A DNA stretch of 64,000 nucleotides. It comes from DASUBV01 sp035532295. Its GTDB lineage: Bacteria > Actinomycetota > Actinomycetes > Streptosporangiales > Streptosporangiaceae. The position numbers and the translations under genes are program-made. The stretch covers positions 3,797 to 67,796 of the forward strand of contig DATKRH010000112.1 of NCBI GenBank assembly GCA_035532295.1, read 5' to 3'. Shown piece by piece: positions 59,345-64,000 of this stretch; position 1 is the first letter of the stretch, and every line of letters begins with the position of its first letter. The notes beneath the pieces were generated by a model. It did no database searches. It was given only the letters and a program-made list of their open reading frames with translations, and was not told where the DNA came from.

Positions 59345-60253
59345 CTACATCTCGTCACCGGCCAGTTCAGCCAGGTCATCGGCCGCCTGGGCACCCTTGG
59401 AGGGCCTGCGCCGGCGTGGCGGGGCCTGGACGCCGTCGGCCAGCCTTCTAGCGGTAACCAGAAAGCCCGTGTGCCCCACCATGCGATGCTCGGGCCGCAC
59501 CGCCAGGCCGTCCACGTGCCAGCCGCGCTGCAGCGTCTCCCACGCCGCGGGCTCCGCGAAGCTCCCCTGCTCGCGCAGGGCCGTCACGGTGCGGGCCAGC
59601 TGAGTCGTCGTCGCCACGTAGCAGCAGATCAGTCCGCCCGGTATCAGCGCCGCCGCCGCGATGCCCGCGTGCTCCCAGGGCGCGAGCATATCGAGCACGA
59701 ACCGATCGGCCTCCGCCATCTCCCCGCCGGCCGAGCCGGCCGCGGGCAGGTCGCCGCCGGGCAGGTCCCCGACCGTCAGGCGCCAGGCCGGATGCGGGCC
59801 GCCGAAGAACTGCTCGACATTGGCCCGGGCGATCTCCGCGAAGTCCGGGCGGCGCTCGTAGGAGATCAGCAGCCCTTCCTCGCCCACCGCCCGCAGCAGC
59901 CAGCACGACAGCGCGCCCGAGCCCGCGCCCGCCTCCACGACCGTGGCGCCCGGGAAGATGTCCGCCATCGCGATAATCTGCGCGGCGTCCTTGGGGTAGA
60001 CCACGGCGGCGCCCCGCGACATCGACAGCGTGTAATCCGCGAGCAGGGGCCGCAGGGCGATGTAGGGAGTGCCGCCGGCCGACATCACCAGGCTGCCCTC
60101 CGGCTTGCCGATCAGGTCATCGTGCGCGACGGCGCCGCGGTGGGTGTGGAAGGTCCGCCCCGCCGTCAGTACCAGCCGGTGCTGACGGCCCTTGGGGTCG
60201 GTCAGCTGAATCTGGTCGCCGGGCATGAACGGCCCGCGGGGCTGCTTGATCAC
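59345..60253 (-). CDS. trmI: tRNA (adenine-58-N1)-methyltransferase TrmI
   Basis: 302 aa. A small N-terminal beta domain (PFMPGDQIQLTDPKGRQHRLVL) precedes the Rossmann methyltransferase with SAM loop VVEAGAGSGALSCWLLRAVG, LISYERRPDFAEIARANVEQFF and the active-site Asp in FVLDMLAPWE. It methylates A58 of tRNA as a tetramer. The gene lies next to arc as in mycobacteria and streptomycetes. GTG 60253 is used; an ATG nine codons later is an alternative. The Lys/Arg-rich C-terminal tail is unusual but short. Confidence 0.93.
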   Translation of the reverse strand: MIKQPRGPFMPGDQIQLTDPKGRQHRLVLTAGRTFHTHRGAVAHDDLIGKPEGSLVMSAGGTPYIALRPLLADYTLSMSRGAAVVYPKDAAQIIAMADIFPGATVVEAGAGSGALSCWLLRAVGEEGLLISYERRPDFAEIARANVEQFFGGPHPAWRLTVGDLPGGDLPAAGSAGGEMAEADRFVLDMLAPWEHAGIAAAALIPGGLICCYVATTTQLARTVTALREQGSFAEPAAWETLQRGWHVDGLAVRPEHRMVGHTGFLVTARRLADGVQAPPRRRRPSKGAQAADDLAELAGDEM

Positions 60254-60294
60254 GCCGACAGGCTAGTTGATGGGCGACCCTGGTTCGCGGTGCC

Positions 60295-61488
60295 TCAGAC
60301 GCCCGCGAACGCGTGGTCGAGATCGGTGGCGGCCAGTACGCCGTAGACCTGGCCGGATGGCTCGATCAGCAGATACTCACTGGCCCGCTTGCGCTGCACC
60401 GCCTCGATCAGCTCGATCCCCGCAAGGTCGGCGGACAGCACCATGGCCGGATCGAGCGTGCGCGCGAGCGCCCCGACCTCGACCCATGGCCGGCGCTGCT
60501 CCGGCGTGGCCATCACCGCGTCCTCGCTCACGATCGCGACCGGCGCCTGCTGGTGATCCACGATCACCAGGGCCCGCGCCTGCGCCGCGTCGGCCCGCCG
60601 GATCGCCTCCGCCAGGGGCAGGTTCGCCGGAACCGGGATGGCCCGCCGAGCCAGCTGCCTGGCCTGCAGGCCAGGCAGCCGCTCGCGGACCTTCGCCGCC
60701 TTGATCGCCTGCCCCGACTGCATCCACATGAACACCGCGATGAACGCCAGCCACAGCCAGTACGAGCTGCTGATCAGCGAGCCCAGCCGGCCACCCGTGA
60801 GCCCGATCGGCACGACGATCAGCAGCACCGCCAGGACCCGGCCCGCCCACGCGGCCACGACGGTCGCCGTCGCGGTCTTGCCCGTGAGCTTCCAGATCCC
60901 CGCTCGGAAAATCCGGCCGCCGTCCAGCGGGAGGCCGGGCAGCAGGTTGAAGATTCCGACCAGCAGGTTGGCGCGGAATAGCTGATCGATCAGCAGGTTC
61001 GGCAGGCCGTCGGGGAACACCCTGGTCAGCGCGGCGGCGACGCCGGCGAGCGCCAGCGAGATAGCCGGGCCCGCGGCCGAGACCAGGAATTCCTGGGCCG
61101 GGGTCGGCGGCTCCTGCTCGATCTCGGAGAACCCGCCCAGCGGATAGAGCAGGACGCGTCGCACCGCCAGCTTGAACGCCCGCGCGACCACGCAGTGGCT
61201 CAGCTCGTGGACCAGCACGGAGAGGTAAAGCAGGATGACGAACGCGGCCGAGACCAGGTAGCGGACGTTTACCGGCTGGACGTTGCTGTCCAGCGAGTTC
61301 GCGTACAGGTACACCAGGAGCCCTGCGACCAGGAACCAGTACGGCGAGATATAGACGGGGATGCCGAACACGCGGGCCACGATCAGCCCGAGCCTTGGGT
61401 CACGCCGATTGTCCGCAGCAGGCTTCTGCTCAGGCTGCTGAAACTGCTGACCCCGCGAAGGGTCATCCTCGGGGGAGATACCTGCCAC
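60295..61488 (-). CDS. M50 site-2-type intramembrane metalloprotease with CBS domains
   Basis: 397 aa from GTG. After a 35-residue cytoplasmic segment there are about six helices; the zinc site is HELSH (residues 94-98) in LYLSVLVHELSHCVVARAF, with the third ligand in LLPGLPLDGGRIF. Two CBS motifs at the C-terminus (RAIPVPANLPLAEAIRRADAAQARALVIVDHQQAPVAIVSEDAV and the following repeat to the end) likely sense a nucleotide, as in SpoIVFB-like group 3 enzymes. It is divergent from the RecB-like gene. TAGCAT ends 6 nt before the GTG, with no ribosome site. Confidence 0.92.
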   Translation of the reverse strand: MAGISPEDDPSRGQQFQQPEQKPAADNRRDPRLGLIVARVFGIPVYISPYWFLVAGLLVYLYANSLDSNVQPVNVRYLVSAAFVILLYLSVLVHELSHCVVARAFKLAVRRVLLYPLGGFSEIEQEPPTPAQEFLVSAAGPAISLALAGVAAALTRVFPDGLPNLLIDQLFRANLLVGIFNLLPGLPLDGGRIFRAGIWKLTGKTATATVVAAWAGRVLAVLLIVVPIGLTGGRLGSLISSSYWLWLAFIAVFMWMQSGQAIKAAKVRERLPGLQARQLARRAIPVPANLPLAEAIRRADAAQARALVIVDHQQAPVAIVSEDAVMATPEQRRPWVEVGALARTLDPAMVLSADLAGIELIEAVQRKRASEYLLIEPSGQVYGVLAATDLDHAFAGV

Positions 61489-61494
61489 GCACTG

Positions 61495-61500
61495 ATGCTA
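61495..61500 (-). promoter_or_regulatory. -10 hexamer TAGCAT of a probable leaderless M50 protease promoter
   Basis: Minus-strand TAGCAT, 6 nt before the GTG start at 61488. Together with the plus-strand TAGGCT at 61566 it suggests two divergent leaderless promoters in a 90-bp gap. Confidence 0.45.
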
Positions 61501-61565
61501 CGCGGTAGGCGGCCATTCACCGCTCGACGCACGCATGTCGCGCCCCCAGTGTCAGGGCTCTCCCC

Positions 61566-61571
61566 TAGGCT
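61566..61571 (+). promoter_or_regulatory. -10 hexamer TAGGCT of a probable leaderless RecB-like nuclease promoter
   Basis: TAGGCT exactly 7 nt before the ATG at 61579, with no Shine-Dalgarno between. The same sequence and spacing occur at dop. Confidence 0.55.
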
Positions 61572-61578
61572 CCGATGC

Positions 61579-62574
61579 ATGAGCGACGCAGCGCCCGCGG
61601 CTACCGCGACAGAAGTGCCCGCGACGGCCGTGCCTGACGCGGCATCCGAGGTGACCGTTCACCGGAGCCTGTCACCCTCCCGTGCGGCCGACTTCCTGAC
61701 CTGTCCCCTGCTCTATCGCTTCCGCGTTATCGACCGGCTGCCCGAGCCGCCCAGCCCCGCCGCGGCGCGCGGGACACTCGTGCATGCCGTGCTGGAGCGC
61801 CTCTTCGATGAGCCGGCCCCCGGCCGCACGCCGACCGTCGCCCGCGGCCTAGTGCTGCCGCAATGGGAGCGGCTCGCCACCGCCGAGCCCGAGCTCGCCA
61901 GCCTCTTCGCCGACGAGGAGCAGCGCGCCGTCTGGCTCGACGAGGCCAGCGCGATGCTCGACCGGTACTTCACCCTCGAGGACCCCACCCGCCTCGAGCC
62001 CGCGCACCGCGAGATGTCCGTGCAGACCGTCCTGGACTCTGGCCTGACCCTGCGCGGCTACATCGACCGGCTCGATGTAGCCCGCAGCGGCGAGGTTCGC
62101 ATCGTCGACTACAAGACCGGTACCGCGCCGCGCGAGGAGTACGAGGCGCGCGCGCTGTTCCAGATGAAGTTCTACGCCCTGGTCGTCTGGCGCACCAGCG
62201 GCGCCATCCCGCGCCAGCTGCAGCTCATTTACCTCGGCAACGGCGAGATCATGCGCTGCGCCCCCGACGAGGCTGAGCTGCTCGCCACCGAGCGCAAGAT
62301 CAATGCGCTCTGGCAGGCGATCGAGCGAGCGCGGGCTACCGGCGACTGGCGACCGCGGCAGAGCAGGCTCTGCGACTGGTGCGCGCACCAGGCCCTCTGC
62401 CCGGTCTTCGGCGGCACGCCCCCGCCGCTGCCGGCCAGCCCCGCTCCGATCGCCAGCTCCGTTCCGGCGCCCAGGTCAATCCCGGAGGCCGGTCCGACTG
62501 TGGCGCCCGGCGCCGAGCCGGCCCTGACCGACGCCGCCCCCGCAGGATCGGCCGCTCCCGCGGTCAGCGGCTGA
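61579..62574 (+). CDS. RecB-family PD-(D/E)XK nuclease with iron-sulfur cluster cysteines
   Basis: 331 aa from MSDAAPAATATE; an open frame further upstream lies opposite the M50 gene and is not real. SLSPSRAADFLTCPLLYRFRVID gives the first cysteine, ARGTLVHAVLERLF the HxxxxE-like motif, and EVRIVDYKTGTAPREEYEA the catalytic D...K of the nuclease. LCDWCAHQALCPVF holds the three further cysteines of an AddB-type 4Fe-4S cluster. It is the usual neighbour of the proteasome locus in actinobacteria; the partner helicase is not adjacent. The C-terminal 60 residues are Ala/Pro-rich. Confidence 0.92.
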   Translation: MSDAAPAATATEVPATAVPDAASEVTVHRSLSPSRAADFLTCPLLYRFRVIDRLPEPPSPAAARGTLVHAVLERLFDEPAPGRTPTVARGLVLPQWERLATAEPELASLFADEEQRAVWLDEASAMLDRYFTLEDPTRLEPAHREMSVQTVLDSGLTLRGYIDRLDVARSGEVRIVDYKTGTAPREEYEARALFQMKFYALVVWRTSGAIPRQLQLIYLGNGEIMRCAPDEAELLATERKINALWQAIERARATGDWRPRQSRLCDWCAHQALCPVFGGTPPPLPASPAPIASSVPAPRSIPEAGPTVAPGAEPALTDAAPAGSAAPAVSG

Positions 62575-62596
62575 CCCGGCCAGCGGCTGACCCGGC
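62565..62596 (+). repeat. 16-bp tandem duplication over the RecB-like stop codon
   Basis: cagcggctgacccggc twice in a row (62565-62580, 62581-62596). The first copy contains the stop codon TGA (62572-62574). Confidence 0.9.
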
Positions 62597-62616
62597 CCGG
62601 ACCGCCGGCCGATGCC

Positions 62617-62787
62617 ATGGCCTTGTTCGGCCGGCGGATGAGCGTTGAATTGCGCCGGGTCCCGGTGAGTCACAAGTCGGAGAAGCAGGTGTTGACGGAC
62701 TTGCTGACGGCACTGGAGACAAAGTCGCCGATCGCTGGTGTCACCCGTGCTCTGATCGATCGGGCACGCCATCAGTTCCGTCTGTAG
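62617..62787 (+). CDS. Small hypothetical protein (56 aa), doubtful
   Basis: An ATG at 62617 opens a 56-codon frame: MALFGRRMSVELRRVPVSH, then KSEKQVLTDLLTALETKSP and a basic end RARHQFRL. It is helical and strongly basic. About three quarters of third positions are G/C, lower than in core genes but typical of this low-GC end. No ribosome site stands out, so expression is uncertain. It lies just upstream of the two-gene nucleotidyltransferase module, and could be a further small member of it, a remnant of another gene or chance. Confidence 0.35.
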   Translation: MALFGRRMSVELRRVPVSHKSEKQVLTDLLTALETKSPIAGVTRALIDRARHQFRL

Positions 62788-62830
62788 CGGCCAGCGAAGC
62801 GCGGCCAGAGACGCGTCGTTATGTCTGGGC

Positions 62831-62836
62831 TACGCT
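62831..62836 (+). promoter_or_regulatory. -10 hexamer TACGCT before the nucleotidyltransferase module
   Basis: TACGCT ends 7 nt before the ATG at 62844, with no Shine-Dalgarno, again suggesting a leaderless mRNA. Confidence 0.45.
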
Positions 62837-62843
62837 GGTGGCC

Positions 62844-63161
62844 ATGGCTGGTCGAACGTACGCGGAGAACCGCCCGCACCTGCTGCCCGAGACCCTCGGG
62901 GAGCTGGCGGGGCCGGTGACTGGTGTCATCCAGTTGCCGTTGCGCCTGGACTGGTCAGAACGAACCGAGTTCCACCTGGATGATCCGGGAGAACGGAACG
63001 TGATGTACGAACGCGTGATCCGGGAAGCGACCCGGGCTGATGACTTGCGCTCGTACATCAACGAAGATGTTCTCCGCCAGGTCTGGGGCCGACTATTCCT
63101 GCCAGCTCGTGTCCGGCGAAGCTGGGAAGATCGTTTCCCCGACCTGAGGCTCGCCGCGTAG
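62844..63161 (+). CDS. Conserved small protein paired with an AbiEii-type nucleotidyltransferase, possible antitoxin
   Basis: 105 aa from MAGRTYAENRPHLLPETLG; a GTG two codons earlier is possible. The sequence reads GPVTGVIQLPLRLDWSERTEFHLDDP, ERNVMYERVIREATRADDLRSYINEDVLRQVWGRLFLP and ends with a basic/aromatic helix RVRRSWEDRFPDLRLAA. I recognise no named domain and no HTH. It precedes the nucleotidyltransferase gene by 20 nt, the usual order of antitoxin before toxin. Function as antitoxin is inference from position only. Confidence 0.75.
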   Translation: MAGRTYAENRPHLLPETLGELAGPVTGVIQLPLRLDWSERTEFHLDDPGERNVMYERVIREATRADDLRSYINEDVLRQVWGRLFLPARVRRSWEDRFPDLRLAA

Positions 63162-63181
63162 GCACGGGGCCGATCCCTGGC

Positions 63182-63820
63182 ATGGATCCATTTCACGAGC
63201 GGCTCGCCCGCGTCGCGCTGGATGCGGCCGGGTCCTTCGGCTTCGCGCTGGCGGGTGGGTACGCAGTTCAGGCCCACGGCTTCCTGAACCGTATGTCCTC
63301 CGATGTCGACCTTCTCGCTGAGGCCAGCGCCGAATCCGACATTACCCATGCGGTGGAGGTCGTCATTGCTGCCTACCTGCGCGAAGGACTCCAGGTCGAA
63401 ACCGAACTTCGGAGTGCATCCTTCGCGCGCCTTGATGTCAGGTCCGCTGCGGAAAGCGCGAAGGTCGAACTGGGGCTGGACTGGCGAAAGAACGAACCAG
63501 TCCGCCTGGCGGTCGGGCCTGTGCTGCACGCGGACGATGCCGTGGCTAACAAGGTCTGCGCCCTGTTCGGACGAGCAGAGGTAAGGGACTACATCGACGT
63601 GGACGCCATCCTGACCAGCGGCCGGTACGCAGAAGACGAGTTGCTCGACCTGGCCGCGGATCACGATCCCGGCTTCGACCAGTCGTGGTTCGCGGAGGCG
63701 CTCGCTGCGATCGACCGCCTGCCAGACAGCCTGTTCCAGCCGTACGGAATGAGCCCGAAGGACACAGCGGCACTCAGGGAACGGATGCGCGCATGGGCCC
63801 GGAGGATCAGCGCCGAATAG
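63182..63820 (+). CDS. AbiEii/MNT-type nucleotidyltransferase, possible toxin of a toxin-antitoxin pair
   Basis: 212 aa. FALAGGYAVQAHGFLNRMSSDVDLLAEA is the DNA-polymerase-beta-like nucleotidyltransferase motif hG[GS]x(9-13)Dh[DE]h, with both metal-binding aspartates in SDVDL. VLHADDAVANKVCALFGRAEVRDYIDVDAIL matches the AbiEii/AbiGii/MenT-like family downstream region, where the conserved Lys and Asp cluster. Members transfer nucleotides to tRNA or proteins and can abort phage infection or arrest growth. The lower GC of 62.6-63.8 kb relative to the core points to acquisition. Confidence 0.88.
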   Translation: MDPFHERLARVALDAAGSFGFALAGGYAVQAHGFLNRMSSDVDLLAEASAESDITHAVEVVIAAYLREGLQVETELRSASFARLDVRSAAESAKVELGLDWRKNEPVRLAVGPVLHADDAVANKVCALFGRAEVRDYIDVDAILTSGRYAEDELLDLAADHDPGFDQSWFAEALAAIDRLPDSLFQPYGMSPKDTAALRERMRAWARRISAE

Positions 63821-63844
63821 ACCAGGCCGAATCTCCAGGAGCCC

Positions 63845-64000
63845 GTGCAAGCTCAGGCCAGAGCGGACGCCAGCTGGATCGAGGCCAACCCGGCCAGGAT
63901 CGATGTTCCGGCCGCCTCGGCAACTCCGGGTTTCCTGGCCACGATCGACGGACCGGTCGGCGTGGGCAAGACCACCGTCGCAGCCTTAGCCGTTGCCGGG
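63845..64000 (+). CDS. P-loop NTPase/thymidylate-kinase-like protein, 3' truncated by window edge
   Basis: 52 codons are visible from a GTG with AGGAG 4 nt upstream, to the window end. After a 28-residue leader comes TPGFLATIDGPVGVGKTTVAALAVAG: a beta strand followed by the Walker A GPVGVGKTT, the style of dTMP-kinase-like or AAA kinases. The family cannot be settled without the rest. It lies 24 bp after the nucleotidyltransferase and could belong to the same operon. Confidence 0.6.
   Translation, partial: MQAQARADASWIEANPARIDVPAASATPGFLATIDGPVGVGKTTVAALAVAG

Noticed and set aside
1..64000. tRNA, rRNA, riboswitch, insertion sequence or prophage genes
   Set aside because: Scanning by eye for cloverleaf ends, transposase DDE motifs, integrases and terminal repeats gave no convincing candidate; a covariance-model search would be needed to exclude small RNAs.

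Overview
The window is about 70% GC, with G/C-rich third codon positions, GTG starts, ATGA/GTGA gene couplings and a complete Pup-proteasome locus. It is therefore a chromosomal segment of a high-GC actinomycete, with a Streptomycetales/Streptosporangiales-like layout; I cannot name the genus. I see no rRNA, tRNA, CRISPR array, transposase or prophage gene.

Left part (1-22.7 kb), mostly accessory metabolism. After the end of a VOC protein and a GNAT acetyltransferase comes a tightly overlapped minus-strand operon (11165 down to 820). It encodes a 3-hydroxyisobutyrate-dehydrogenase-like enzyme, a Liv-type ABC importer (binding protein, LivH, LivM, LivG, LivF), an amidohydrolase, an M24 pita-bread hydrolase with an altered metal site, and the two halves of a thiamine-diphosphate E1 2-oxoacid dehydrogenase with no E2/E3. 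It reads as an import-and-catabolism pathway for an unidentified small molecule. A LacI regulator is divergent from a very long GH38 alpha-mannosidase. A DMT exporter, an NB-ARC/TPR/LuxR regulator and a stand-alone N-terminal fragment of an acyl-CoA-synthetase fold follow.

Middle part (22.3-38.4 kb). This holds an Lrp/AsnC regulator, an MsiK-type sugar-ABC ATPase, an epimerase, a PadR-ABC-FtsX efflux operon, and a sugar ABC cluster with two binding proteins and two permeases but no ATPase of its own. The MsiK-like ATPase may serve that cluster. Next are a proline-type M24 peptidase, a SpoIIE/PP2C phosphatase, a 5'-3' exonuclease, a cupin, a GNAT protein and a broken HD-domain gene.

Right part (38.4-62.6 kb), conserved actinobacterial core, nearly all on the minus strand: RecB-like nuclease (plus strand), M50 protease, TrmI, Arc/Mpa, Dop, Pup, PrcB, PrcA, aldehyde dehydrogenase, PafA, FKBP lipoprotein, DUF3866 (plus strand), PafB, PafC, TatA, TatC and HelY. 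A three-gene glycan cassette (GT2, epimerase, polytopic membrane protein) interrupts the locus between pafA and the FKBP gene. Pup is encoded with a C-terminal Glu, so it needs no deamidation before ligation. The last 1.4 kb has lower GC and carries an AbiEii-type nucleotidyltransferase with a small partner, a doubtful small ORF and the start of a P-loop kinase-like gene.

Three patterns cut across genes. There are many short tandem repeats with a 15-bp (five-codon) period inside coding regions. There are 14-19-bp tandem duplications that include stop codons at gene ends. Several genes have a -10 hexamer 6-7 nt before the start codon, suggesting leaderless mRNAs.
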